From positions 1-64,000 of the forward strand of contig NZ_JBILJW010000006.1 in assembly GCF_044377035.1 (NCBI RefSeq): a DNA stretch of 64,000 nucleotides, in the 5' to 3' direction. Below are positions 37,301-45,355 of this stretch, one piece after another. This DNA comes from Silanimonas sp044377035. GTDB taxonomy: Bacteria > Pseudomonadota > Gammaproteobacteria > Xanthomonadales > Xanthomonadaceae. The notes beneath the pieces were generated by a model. That model worked only from the letters and a program-made list of their open reading frames with translations. It made no database searches and was not told where the DNA came from. Position 1 is the first letter of the stretch, and each line of letters begins with the position of its first letter. The position numbers and the translations under genes are program-made.

Positions 37301-37645
37301 CGGGTCCGCGATGCCATCGCCGGGGAGCCCTTCATCCACAACGGCACGCCACTGCCGCTCACCGCGAGCATCGGCTGGGCGCCGCTGCCGTGGGATGCAG
37401 CCTCGCCGCAGGCGCTGGGCTGGGAAGCGGTGGTGGCCTTGGCCGACCTCGCCCTCTACACGGTGAAGCAGGGGGGGCGGAACGGCTGGCTGGGCCTGCT
37501 GCCGAACGTCCCGCTACCGCCGGACGCCGACCTTGCGTGGGTGATGAAGCGCATGCCGAGGATGCTCACCTCCGGCGAGCTCCGTCTGGCGAGCAATCTC
37601 AACACCGACCGCCTCGCGCACCTGATCGCCTCGCAGGCGCGCTGA
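34367..37645 (+). CDS. propeller-type sensor diguanylate cyclase
   Basis: 1092 residues. Hydrophobic N-terminal signal or anchor (about 26-48), a long periplasmic beta-propeller with about thirteen repeats of the two-component-propeller form (GLLWIATTGGLVRYDG, GRIWVGTESEG and similar), a Y_Y_Y-type domain (about 710-795), one membrane segment, a coiled coil, and a GGDEF domain. The catalytic motif is GGEEF at 957-961, with the inhibitory site RSSD five residues before it. It should make cyclic di-GMP in response to a periplasmic ligand. The ATG at 34367 follows GGGGAGCGAGG and lies beyond the secF terminator; TACAGT (34333-34338) is a possible -10. Its closest relative in the window is the gene at 54.6 kb. 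Confidence 0.9.
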   Translation: MTGRSAWSGGSERWGVARRLPAWRHALRGLVLAFGLIGVVPSVSASVAPAAPLMFERVGDVEQVPEGVVTGLAQDGQGLLWIATTGGLVRYDGYRFRLYQTQPDDPSSLPGNVVRVVHRARDGRIWVGTESEGVARYDAATDRFERFGEAEGVRLLPIRALADDAEGGIWIGSTGGGLTRLDPSTRRSEVWRHDPTSSISLPDDRISAMHVDRDGHLWVGTWRGLVRRRAGTEVFERVLSDEGDPLGFANARIRAIAQIASGDLWVGAQQGQVAVLPYAVVTATGAPSPGVVRRWLGTGISSVAEPLPGEVWVGHPGGIDVHAAEDARLLRPIRAVPGQALGLDPAEVRALLVDDSGLLWVGSFGGGVQRTDPRPRGLLSRRYQPGVDPAMAQFNVLTMGEDNDGGLWLGLAGVGVVRMGADLALRELLRPGGSEAGAFEGDQPSGVAAGVDGSLWVGTERGLFLRRSGRSEFQRVAGPEFLEGSAVRRLWPAADGGLWVGTADGLFAVDAQGGTPQRIGDADDRRVEGSVEAMAFDAGGAWVGGSSGLFWLDTVQRTLRRVETRLDGEAHAFDVNGVLVDRQGRLWVDADGLHRAIGRADAAVDFEAISARHGEGGVSFGANLLDDADGRIWSQRALYDPATDRFRQLLPIDGAQVGTGWFRSYARFGDGRLAYGGREGVLVVRPEAFVPWSFAPPVVVTDVYVDGRRQPVGPMAGEFRVPAGGRGFTIEFASLDYSAATRNHHRYRLEGVDREWVEANHESRVAAYGNLWPGRYRFFVQGGNRSGEWSEAREALTIVVEPRWWQTPAFVLLAFALAALATTLLVRWRTRALERARMTLEQEVERRTAELRVLSEALRVRTREFEEASLTDPLTGLRNRRFMSLQMASEMALWVRRKAHPPATEAANDMVVFLIDVDHFKAVNDRHGHAAGDELLRQFSERLRAVFRSSDHLVRWGGEEFLVVARDTQRERAAELAERVRDAIAGEPFIHNGTPLPLTASIGWAPLPWDAASPQALGWEAVVALADLALYTVKQGGRNGWLGLLPNVPLPPDADLAWVMKRMPRMLTSGELRLASNLNTDRLAHLIASQAR

Positions 37646-37655
37646 GGCGCGGCGC

Positions 37656-38489
37656 TCAGGCCGCGGCGTCGGGGTTCAGCGGCGGCGGCGCGAAGCTGGC
37701 GAGCCAGCCGGATTCCTGCACGGCCTTCTGCACGGCATCGACGACCTTCATCGAGCCGGCGATGCACTGGCCTTCGAACAGGATCTTCTCGTTGCGGCCC
37801 TTGAAGTCGCAGGCGCGGCCACCGGCCTCGCGCACCAGCAGGATGCCGGCAGCGATGTCCCAAGCCTTCACGCCGGCCTCGAAATAGCCGTCGGAACGGC
37901 CCGCGGCGACCCACGCCAGGTCGAGCGCCGCGGAACCGGTGCGGCGCACGTCTTCGGCGTCCTTCAGCAGCATCTCGATGCACTTCAGCTGCGGACCGAT
38001 GCGCTTGCGCTCGCGCGGCGGGAAGCCGCTGATCAACACGGCGCCACCGATCTCGCGCTGCGTGTTGATGCGGATGCGACGGTCGTTGAGCACGGCACCG
38101 GCACCGCGCGAGGCGCAGAAAAGTTCGTTGCGCAGCGGGTCGTAGATCACCGCGTCGGTCGGCTCGCCGTTGTCCACGAGGGCGATCGAGACGCAGAAAT
38201 GCGGGATGCCGCGCAGGTAGTTCGAGGTGCCGTCGAGCGGATCGACGATGAAGGTGTAGCGGCCCTTGCCGGTCTGGCCGGTTTCCTCGCCGAGGATGGC
38301 GTAGTCGGGGTAGGCGCGCTTGAGCTCGCGTATGATTTCGCGCTCGGCGAGGCCGTCCACTTCGCTGGCGTAGTCCTGGCGGGCCTTCTCGACGACGTTG
38401 AGGCTCTCGAGGCGCGACATGTTGCGCAGCAGGACGTTACCCGCGGCACGCGCGGCCTTGACCATGACATTGACGACAGGGTTCTGCAT
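37656..38489 (-). CDS. suhB: inositol monophosphatase family protein
   Basis: 277 residues. Metal and substrate motifs of the Li+-sensitive phosphatase family: GEETG, DPLDGTSNY and WDIAAGILLVREAGG. In gammaproteobacteria SuhB dephosphorylates inositol-1-phosphate and also joins rRNA antitermination complexes. The ATG at 38489 is selected because upstream codons overlap the divergent trmJ promoter region. It ends 10 bases from the converging propeller-GGDEF gene. Confidence 0.93.
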   Translation of the reverse strand: MQNPVVNVMVKAARAAGNVLLRNMSRLESLNVVEKARQDYASEVDGLAEREIIRELKRAYPDYAILGEETGQTGKGRYTFIVDPLDGTSNYLRGIPHFCVSIALVDNGEPTDAVIYDPLRNELFCASRGAGAVLNDRRIRINTQREIGGAVLISGFPPRERKRIGPQLKCIEMLLKDAEDVRRTGSAALDLAWVAAGRSDGYFEAGVKAWDIAAGILLVREAGGRACDFKGRNEKILFEGQCIAGSMKVVDAVQKAVQESGWLASFAPPPLNPDAAA

Positions 38490-38584
38490 GCGCTGCCCGC
38501 CTCTTTCCGCTGGATTGTGTGAAGAACGATGGACCGGTCGTTGCCGGGCCGGCGCGGAGTTTAACCGATTCCCCGGAGGCAACC

Positions 38585-39343
38585 TTGCGCGCGCTTGAAC
38601 GGGTCCGCATGGTGCTGGTGGGCACCCAGCATCCGCGCAACATCGGGTCTTCGGCCCGCGCGCTCAAGACCATGGGGTTCGGGGCGATGCACCTCGTGGC
38701 CCCGGAAAAATTTCCGCATCCCGACGCCTCGGCGCTGGCCGCGGGCGCCGATGACCTGCTCGACGGGGCATGCATCACCGCGACGCTGGCCGAGGCCGTG
38801 GCCGGCTGCACGCTGGTGCTGGGCAGCACCGCGACGCAGCGCGCCGTGCCGATGCCCGAGCTCACGCCTCGGGAGGCGGCCGTCCGGCTGCTGGAGGCCT
38901 CCCGTCACGGCGAGGTGGCCCTCGTGTTCGGCCCGGAACGCACCGGCCTCGAGAACGCCGAGCTGCAGCTCTGCCACGCATCCGTGTGCATTCCCACCGA
39001 TCCGGACTTCAGTTCGCTGAATCTCTCGCAGGCGGTGCAGGTGCTGGCCTACGAGCTGCGCTTGGCCGCGATGGCCGAAGCGGGCGTGGACGCCGTGCGC
39101 GATCCGCTCGACGAGCGCCCGCCGGCCACGCACGACGAGATGGAGCGCTTCTTCGCGCACCTCGACGAAGCCCTACACGACATCGACTTCCACAAGGGCC
39201 GTAGCGGCATGACGGTGATGCGTCGACTGCGTCGGCTGTTCCTGCGCGCGGCGCCGGACGAGCGCGAGGTGCGCGTGCTGCACGGCATCCTCGCGGATGC
39301 GCAGCGCATGGCACGACTGGCCGGTGCCAAGAAGTCACAATAA
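38585..39343 (+). CDS. trmJ: tRNA (cytidine/uridine-32-2'-O)-methyltransferase
   Basis: 252 residues from a TTG at 38585, preceded by GGAGG at 38575-38579; this gives RALERVRMVLVGTQHPRNIG, matching the family start and length (E. coli 246). A GTG 66 bases upstream is also in frame but has no ribosome-binding site. SPOUT-fold motifs: HPRNIGSSARALK, LVFGPERTGL and the knot segment SSLNLSQAVQVLAYEL. It methylates ribose 32 in tRNA. Divergent from suhB. Confidence 0.9.
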   Translation: MRALERVRMVLVGTQHPRNIGSSARALKTMGFGAMHLVAPEKFPHPDASALAAGADDLLDGACITATLAEAVAGCTLVLGSTATQRAVPMPELTPREAAVRLLEASRHGEVALVFGPERTGLENAELQLCHASVCIPTDPDFSSLNLSQAVQVLAYELRLAAMAEAGVDAVRDPLDERPPATHDEMERFFAHLDEALHDIDFHKGRSGMTVMRRLRRLFLRAAPDEREVRVLHGILADAQRMARLAGAKKSQ

Positions 39344-39392
39344 ACGTCAATCCGTGTCAGACTCGGCGGGTTACACGGTGTCAAGGCTGAGG

Positions 39393-40304
39393 ATGGACGG
39401 GCGTAAACGGTTTCGTGCAGTCGCTGCGATGGTGTTCATGGCTTTGGCGCCTCTCGCCGCGGCCGATCCCGGCGTCCTCGTCCTCGGACGCATCAGCGAC
39501 GATCCCCAACGGCATTACGACCAGCTGAAACCCTTGCTCGACTATGTCGTGCCGCGCATGGCCGACGTGGGCATCCGCGAAGGTCGCATCCTGATGGCGC
39601 GCGATACGTCGCGGATGACGAGCTACTTGCGCCACGGGCGCGTCGACTGGGTGACCGAGACCGCGGCCACCGGCCTCACCCTGATCAACCGCGCCAGCGC
39701 CCCGGTGCTGCTTCTGACTGAACGCAACGGCGTGAGCCATTACCGCTCGGTGGTCTTCGTCCGCAACGATTCGCCCATCCGGACGATCGGCGACCTGCGC
39801 GGCTATCGCCTGGCCTTGCAGAACCCGGGCTCGACAAGTGCCTACCTGCTGCCCGCGATCACCCTGCTCGATGCCGGCGTGCCGATGGAGATCCTGCCGT
39901 CGCCGACCGATCGTCCGCGCAGCGGCGGCGTCGGCTACGTCTTCGGCAACACCGAAGCCAACATCGCCACGTGGGTGATGAAGGGCGTCGTCGATGCGGG
40001 CGCGTTCAGCGACGTCGACTTCGCGGAGCTTCAGGAGCGCGATCCGCGCGCAGCCTCGCTGCGCGTCGTGGGCCGCAGCATGAGCGCGCCGAGGGCCATG
40101 GAGATCGTGCGCGCCGACCTCGATCCGCGCGTGCGCGACCGCCTGCGCACCGTCCTGCTGCAGGCCTCGGTCGACCCGGATGCCGCGCCCGCGCTGCGGC
40201 GCTTCTTCGGCACCACCCGATTCGTCGAACTGACGCCCGAGAATGCCGCGGCACTCGACGTGCTGTCCGAAGCCGCCCGCCGTACCCGGGAGGCGATCGA
40301 GTGA
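39393..40304 (+). CDS. PhnD-like periplasmic substrate-binding protein
   Basis: 303 residues: signal peptide (about 1-23, cleavage near LAAA-DP) and a type II periplasmic binding fold of the phosphate/phosphonate-binding (PhnD-like) superfamily, with VFVRNDSPIRTIGDLRGYRLAL and the hinge GSTSAYLLP. No ABC transporter is nearby. It overlaps the next gene by 4 bases, a GGDEF-EAL protein with a periplasmic domain, so it probably acts as that protein's ligand sensor rather than in transport. The start follows CTGAGG immediately, which is tight spacing; the true start could be slightly different. Confidence 0.8.
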   Translation: MDGRKRFRAVAAMVFMALAPLAAADPGVLVLGRISDDPQRHYDQLKPLLDYVVPRMADVGIREGRILMARDTSRMTSYLRHGRVDWVTETAATGLTLINRASAPVLLLTERNGVSHYRSVVFVRNDSPIRTIGDLRGYRLALQNPGSTSAYLLPAITLLDAGVPMEILPSPTDRPRSGGVGYVFGNTEANIATWVMKGVVDAGAFSDVDFAELQERDPRAASLRVVGRSMSAPRAMEIVRADLDPRVRDRLRTVLLQASVDPDAAPALRRFFGTTRFVELTPENAAALDVLSEAARRTREAIE

Positions 40305-42427
40305 CGTTCCGCTGGACCTTGCGCGCCCAAATGCTTGGCTGGGTCATGCTCTGCGTGGGCACGATGGCCTTGATCTTCGCCGGTTTGATCTGGCGCGAGC
40401 AGCGCAGCTTCGTGTCGATGCGGGAGGGCGGCGACGCCCTCGTCCTCGACGTGGTGCGCGATGGCTTGCAGCAGCGCGGTTCCGCGCTGGCCAACCAGCT
40501 CGCCAACGCAGTGGCCAACCCGCTGTACTTCCTCGACCTCGAGCGGATCGGCGAGTACGCACGCAACACCGGCCAGCAGGCCGACGTCGAATACGTGCTC
40601 GTCGCCGACGCGCAAGGCCGGATCGTGCATGACGGCAGCCGCGACATCGCGCGCTTCGGCGAGTCGCTGCCCGAACTCGCACCCGTGGGGGGCGCGCCCG
40701 CGGAGGCTCTGCGCGGCGGAATCGAGGCCCACTGGGCCGATGGCCTGCTGCACCTGAGCGCGCCGGTGCGCCTCGGCGAGCAGCGGGTGGGCTGGGTGCG
40801 GCTGGGGCTTTCGATGGACGAGGGCGCGCGCGCCGCCCAGGTCTGGAGCCGGACCGTGGAAACCCGGTTGGCGGAAACGCGTGCCGCCCACGTGCGCTGG
40901 CTGCTCGGCGGCCTGACCCTGATCGCGAGCTTCGGCCTGATCGGGTTGTATTCGTTGCGCCGGAACGTGCTGAAGCCGATCCGCGCCCTGGCCGAGGCGG
41001 CTCTCGCCGTCGAAGGGGGGCGCTACGCCGAGGCGCGGAACCTCGCGGCCCGCGACGACGAGATCGGCGACCTGACCAAGGTCTTCTCGCGCATGGCGGA
41101 GTCGGTTGCGCGCCACGAACGCGACATCCGCCGCATCGCCTACACCGATCCGCTCACCGGCCTCGGCAACCGGCTGGCCTTGAGCGAATCGCTGGAGTCG
41201 CGGCTGCTGACCCTGCAGGCCAGCAGTGGCGAGCTGGCGCTGATGTTCATCGACCTCGACGACATCAAGCGCGTGAACGACACCCTCGGCCACCATGTTG
41301 GCGACGAGCTGCTGGTCGACGTCGCCGCGCGCATCCGCAGCGCCTGCGCCGAGGAAGGCATCGACGGCGCGGAACTCGCACGCTTCGGCGGCGACGAGTT
41401 CGTGGTGCTGTTCCCCGAGGCGGACGTCCGCCAGCGCGCCGAGTCGCTCGCTGGTCGCATCCTCGCGGCGATCAGCGCGCCGCTCACCCTGCAGGATCGC
41501 GATCTCGTCGTCTCCGGCTCGATCGGCATCACGGTGTTTCCCGACGATGCCGCCTCGGCGGCGCAAATGGTGAAGAACGCCGACATGGCCATGTACCAGG
41601 CCAAGGCGGCGGGCAAGGGCTGCTTCCGCTTCTACTCGCTCGCGCTCGACGAGGAAGTGGAACGGCGCGTGCGCCTCGAGCACGACCTGCGCGGCGCTTG
41701 GGAGCGCGGCGAGATGAGCCTCGCGTTCCAGCCGATCTTCGACCTCACGGATGGGCGCGCGGTCGGCGCGGAAGCATTGTTGCGCTGGACGCATCCGGAG
41801 CTCGGCCTGGTGCCGCCTTCGATCTTCATCGGCATCGCCGAGGACAGCGGCCAGGTCGAGGTGATCGGCCACCGCGTGCTGGAGGAGGCGATGCGCGCGG
41901 CCACGCGCTGGCCCGTCCCGCACGGCACGCGCGCGCCGTTCGTGGCGATCAACGTCTCGCCCCGCCAGCTTTCGCTCGGCAACCTGCCGGAGACCGTGGA
42001 AGGCGCGCTGCAGCGCACCGGCCTCGATCCGAATCGCTTACACCTCGAACTGACCGAAACCGCCATCCTGCGCGACGAGGCCCAAGCCACCGCGGCGTTC
42101 ACCCGCCTGCGCGCGCTCGGCGTCGGCGTCTGGCTCGACGATTTCGGCACTGGCTTCTCCGGGCTCTCGCACCTCCGCCGCGTGCCCGTCGACGGCGTGA
42201 AGATCGACCGGAGCTTCATCACCGACCTGCTGCGCGACCCGAACGACCTGGCCCTCACCAGCGGCGTCATCGCGATGGCGCATTCGCTCGGCGTGACGGT
42301 CGTGGCGGAGGGCATCGAGAACGTGGGGCAGCACGATCTGCTGCGCGAACGCGGCTGCCCGCTGGGCCAGGGCTTCTACCTCGGGCGTCCACTGCCCGCC
42401 GAGGACGTGGGCCGGCTGTTCGGCTGA
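40301..42427 (+). CDS. GGDEF-EAL protein with periplasmic sensor domain
   Basis: 708 residues. TM1 (11-30), periplasmic domain (31-198), TM2 (199-218), HAMP (about 219-272), GGDEF domain (about 280-440, motif GGDEF at 363-367, no RxxD inhibitory site), and EAL domain (about 460-700, EAL at 491-493 in GAEALLRW, and DDFGTGFSGL). Both catalytic motifs are intact, so it could make or break cyclic di-GMP. GTG overlaps the binding-protein stop by 4 bases. The pair resembles the V. cholerae NspS-MbaA arrangement, in which a periplasmic binding protein controls the membrane enzyme. The ligand is unknown. Confidence 0.92.
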   Translation: MTFRWTLRAQMLGWVMLCVGTMALIFAGLIWREQRSFVSMREGGDALVLDVVRDGLQQRGSALANQLANAVANPLYFLDLERIGEYARNTGQQADVEYVLVADAQGRIVHDGSRDIARFGESLPELAPVGGAPAEALRGGIEAHWADGLLHLSAPVRLGEQRVGWVRLGLSMDEGARAAQVWSRTVETRLAETRAAHVRWLLGGLTLIASFGLIGLYSLRRNVLKPIRALAEAALAVEGGRYAEARNLAARDDEIGDLTKVFSRMAESVARHERDIRRIAYTDPLTGLGNRLALSESLESRLLTLQASSGELALMFIDLDDIKRVNDTLGHHVGDELLVDVAARIRSACAEEGIDGAELARFGGDEFVVLFPEADVRQRAESLAGRILAAISAPLTLQDRDLVVSGSIGITVFPDDAASAAQMVKNADMAMYQAKAAGKGCFRFYSLALDEEVERRVRLEHDLRGAWERGEMSLAFQPIFDLTDGRAVGAEALLRWTHPELGLVPPSIFIGIAEDSGQVEVIGHRVLEEAMRAATRWPVPHGTRAPFVAINVSPRQLSLGNLPETVEGALQRTGLDPNRLHLELTETAILRDEAQATAAFTRLRALGVGVWLDDFGTGFSGLSHLRRVPVDGVKIDRSFITDLLRDPNDLALTSGVIAMAHSLGVTVVAEGIENVGQHDLLRERGCPLGQGFYLGRPLPAEDVGRLFG

Positions 42428-42461
42428 GCGCCGCGACCGCCGCGCCGAAGGGCGCCGCCGC

Positions 42462-43079
42462 TCAGAACCAGGCGGCCACGCGCTCGCCGAAGCTGAGCAG
42501 CAGCTTGGCGACGTCGTCGACAAACAGTGCGACCAACAGCACCTCGATCACGCCGAGGGCCCACGCCATCGCCAGCGTCCGCCCATCGCGTTCGATCAGG
42601 GCCACCGCGAACACCAGCAGCACGAGGCCGAACGGGTAGTTGGTGAGCGGGATGGGCAGGGCCAGCAGCCCGCCGAGAACCACCAGCAACAGCCCACTGG
42701 TGGCCTTCGCCGCCGGGTGGTCGATCATCGCGGGCCAGCGCGGACGGCTCACGTGTTCCAGCCAGGCCAGAGGTCGCGCCAGCCGCACACGGAAGCGGTC
42801 CAGCGAAGCCGTGGACACCGGCCGCCGTTGGAGCCAGCGCGGCAGCCACGGGTGCTCGGCCTGGGCCAGCAGTTGCAGCCCGGCCAGTGAAACGAGCGGG
42901 CCGCTGATGGCACCGGCACCGGCGGGCAGCGGGAGGAAGGCAGGCAGGATGGCCAACAGCAGGAACAGCCCGAAAGCGCGCTCGCTGAAGGCGTCGAGCA
43001 GGTCGGCGAGGGGCAGGGTGCCGGGATGGTCGCGCGCGATCCGCTCGAACAGCCGCTGCGTGGTCAGCCCGTCATCCAT
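42462..43079 (-). CDS. ExoD family membrane protein
   Basis: 205 residues, with several membrane segments and the ExoD-family opening LADLLDAFSERAFGLFLLL, then LPLPAGAGAISG. The family takes its name from a Rhizobium gene affecting exopolysaccharide synthesis; the biochemical role is unknown. It starts 10 bases after the stop of the CBS/CorC gene on the same strand, so the two probably form a small operon. Confidence 0.85.
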   Translation of the reverse strand: MDDGLTTQRLFERIARDHPGTLPLADLLDAFSERAFGLFLLLAILPAFLPLPAGAGAISGPLVSLAGLQLLAQAEHPWLPRWLQRRPVSTASLDRFRVRLARPLAWLEHVSRPRWPAMIDHPAAKATSGLLLVVLGGLLALPIPLTNYPFGLVLLVFAVALIERDGRTLAMAWALGVIEVLLVALFVDDVAKLLLSFGERVAAWF

Positions 43080-43088
43080 GCGCCGCGG

Positions 43089-44399
43089 TCAGGCCTCGGC
43101 GCTTTCGTCGCGCTCAAGGCGCTCCACCAGCAGCTTGTCGATGCGGGCGCCGTCGCGGTCGATCACTTCGATGCGCCAGCCTTCCCAGGTGAAATGCTCG
43201 CCAGCGTCGGGGATGCGGCCGAACTGCGCCATCACCATGCCGGCGATGGTGTGGAAATCGTGGTCTTCCTCGCCGGGGAGTGCGCTGACGCGCAACAGCT
43301 CGCGCGTCTCGTCGCTGGGCAGGCGGCCGTCCACCAGCCAGCTGCCGTTATCGCGCTGCACGAGCAGCGGCTCTTCGTCGCTGGCCTCGTGCGGGGCTTG
43401 GCCGCGGCCCATCACGGCGCCGAGGAGGTCGCTGGCGGTGACGGCGCCGATCACTTCGCCGTATTCGTCGACGACGAGCGCCATCGTCTGCTGCTCTTCG
43501 CGGAAAATTTCCAGCAGGCGCATCGACTGCGTCGATTCCGAGACGAACAGCGCGGGCTTCAGCGTGGCGAACAGATCGACGCTGCCGCCCTGGCCGAGAC
43601 GCCCGGTGAGGCTTTTCACTTCGAGGATGCCCAGCACCTCGGCATCGTTGCCGCGATACACCGGATAGCGCGAATACGGCGTCTCGCGCATGGTGGCGAG
43701 GTTGTCCTCGAGCGGCAGGTTGGCGTCGAGCCAGGTGATGCGCGTGCGCGGCGTCATCAGGCTGGCCGCGCTGCGGTCGCCGAGGCGAAGCACGCGGTTC
43801 ACCATCGCCTGCTCGTCGGCATCGATGATGCCCTGCTCGTGGCCTTCGGCGACCAGCAGTCGGATCTCTTCCTCGGTGACGCGGTCGCCGTCGCTGCGAT
43901 CGGCGCGCAGCAGCTTCAGCAGTAGCTTCGTCGACGTCGCGAGGATGAAGACGAACGGCTTGGCGACCATCGTCATCACGCCCATCGGCAGCGCGACGAG
44001 GGCGGCGATGCGCTCGGGATACAGCGTGGCGACGCGCTTCGGCACGAGTTCGCCGAACACGACCGACCCGTACAGGATCACCGCGAAGCTCACGGCGTAG
44101 GCGATCCACTCGGCCCACTTCGGGTCGAGGCCCGATTCGAGCAGCGGCGGGCGCAGGTGCACCGCGAAGGTCTCGGCGCCGAAGTGGCCGAGCAGCAGGC
44201 CGAGCAGGGTGATCCACACCTGCACCGAGGACAGGAAGCCGTCGGGATGCTCGGCCAGCTCCAGCGCCTTGCGCGCGCCGCGGCTCTCCTTCGCCAGCTG
44301 CTTGAGACGCCCCTTGCGCGAGGTCATCACGGCCATTTCGGACATCGCAAAGAAGCCGTTCGCGAGGGTCAGGACGATGATCAGCAGGAACTCGATCAC
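43089..44399 (-). CDS. CNNM/CorC-type transporter with CBS domains
   Basis: 436 residues: DUF21 membrane domain (three to four segments, about 1-150, with FFAMSEMAVMTSRK and GELVPKRVA), a CBS pair (about 205-335, MTPRTRITWLD and ALVVDEYGEVIGAVTASDLL) and a C-terminal CorC/HlyC domain (about 345-430, DGRLPSDETRELL). Homologues export Mg2+ or Co2+, or regulate such transport. The old name hemolysin does not describe activity. First gene of a pair with ExoD. Confidence 0.9.
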   Translation of the reverse strand: MIEFLLIIVLTLANGFFAMSEMAVMTSRKGRLKQLAKESRGARKALELAEHPDGFLSSVQVWITLLGLLLGHFGAETFAVHLRPPLLESGLDPKWAEWIAYAVSFAVILYGSVVFGELVPKRVATLYPERIAALVALPMGVMTMVAKPFVFILATSTKLLLKLLRADRSDGDRVTEEEIRLLVAEGHEQGIIDADEQAMVNRVLRLGDRSAASLMTPRTRITWLDANLPLEDNLATMRETPYSRYPVYRGNDAEVLGILEVKSLTGRLGQGGSVDLFATLKPALFVSESTQSMRLLEIFREEQQTMALVVDEYGEVIGAVTASDLLGAVMGRGQAPHEASDEEPLLVQRDNGSWLVDGRLPSDETRELLRVSALPGEEDHDFHTIAGMVMAQFGRIPDAGEHFTWEGWRIEVIDRDGARIDKLLVERLERDESAEA

Positions 44400-44510
44400 G
44401 GGCGCGGCTCCGGGGTCAGCGCCAGGAATCGTCGCAAGTCAGGGTCGTCGGGCATGGTGGGGCGGGAGAGGGACGGGCGGGGAGTCTACCAATGGGGCTG
44501 GCGCCGGGCG

Positions 44511-44918
44511 TTACAGCAGGTCGCCGCCGGCCGAGAGCAGGCGCTCCATGCGATCGCCCTGGCCGCCGATCTCGAGGACCAAGCGGTCCAGTTCTGCGCC
44601 GTCGAGGCCGGCGTAGGGGCGGTTCTCGCAGAGCTGCAGGTAGGGCACGCCGTCAAGTTCGCCGATGGCCAGCCAGCCCACGCGGGAGTGCCAGTTGTAG
44701 GCGAGCATGCGGCGCGCGTCGATGCCGGTGATCGGCGCGATGATGGTGCTGGCGCGCAGCAGCCGGCGGCCGTCGTCGTCTTCGAGTTCGGCCAGGAACA
44801 CGCTCTGGTGCCGCTTGCCGGCGTCCAGCGACAGTTCGACGCAGAGCACGTACGGGTCGTTGGTGGTGATACGGAAGTGCGACTGCACGTGGCCGCGGAT
44901 CTGTTCGAAGTTCTGCAT
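44511..44918 (-). CDS. conserved hypothetical protein, YbjN/CesT-chaperone-like
   Basis: 135 residues with no membrane segment. The pattern of alternating strands and helices (SVFLAELEDDDGRRLLR, NWHSRVGWLAIGELDG, DRLVLEIGGQGDRMERLL) resembles the YbjN/type III chaperone fold, but this is only an impression from the sequence. The ATG at 44918 is preceded by AGGAACC. It faces away from the alkyltransferase-like gene over a 33-base gap. Function unknown. Confidence 0.6.
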   Translation of the reverse strand: MQNFEQIRGHVQSHFRITTNDPYVLCVELSLDAGKRHQSVFLAELEDDDGRRLLRASTIIAPITGIDARRMLAYNWHSRVGWLAIGELDGVPYLQLCENRPYAGLDGAELDRLVLEIGGQGDRMERLLSAGGDLL

Positions 44919-44951
44919 GGCGGGTTCCTTGGGTGCGGGTATCGTACCGCC

Positions 44952-45311
44952 ATGACCATGACGACGAACGCCAAGGCCATCCTCGCGGTGATCCGCCGCA
45001 TCCCGGCGGGCGAGGTGCGCGGCTACGGCGAGGTGGCTCGCGAGGCGGGCTTCCCTCGCGGTGCGCGGCTGGTGGCGCGGGTGCTCAGCGAGAACACCGA
45101 CCCGGCACTGCCTTGGCACCGGGTGCTGCGCTCGGATGGGCGCATCGCGATGCCGGCGGACAGCCCCGGCTTCGCCGAGCAGTCGGCGCGGCTGCGTGCC
45201 GAAGGGGTGGTCGTGGAGAACGGGCGCGTCCGCAGCCCGCGGCGCACGGCGGCGGAAACGCTGGATGCCCTGCTTTGGGCGCCGCCGGCCGCGACGCGAA
45301 CGAAACGCTGA
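44952..45311 (+). CDS. alkyltransferase-like DNA repair protein
   Basis: 119 residues, the C-terminal DNA-binding domain of the MGMT family. The active-site PCHRV is replaced by PWHRV (W55), so it cannot accept alkyl groups. Alkyltransferase-like proteins with this change bind O6-alkylguanine and pass the lesion to nucleotide excision repair (E. coli YbaZ, S. pombe Atl1). The helix-turn-helix segment GEVRGYGEVAREAGFPRGARLVARVL, containing the arginine finger region, is intact. It starts at ATG 44952; a second ATG two codons later is also possible. Confidence 0.85.
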   Translation: MTMTTNAKAILAVIRRIPAGEVRGYGEVAREAGFPRGARLVARVLSENTDPALPWHRVLRSDGRIAMPADSPGFAEQSARLRAEGVVVENGRVRSPRRTAAETLDALLWAPPAATRTKR

Positions 45312-45355
45312 CGCCGGTATCATCCGGGCGTCTTCACCACTGCCCCGAGGGCCCT

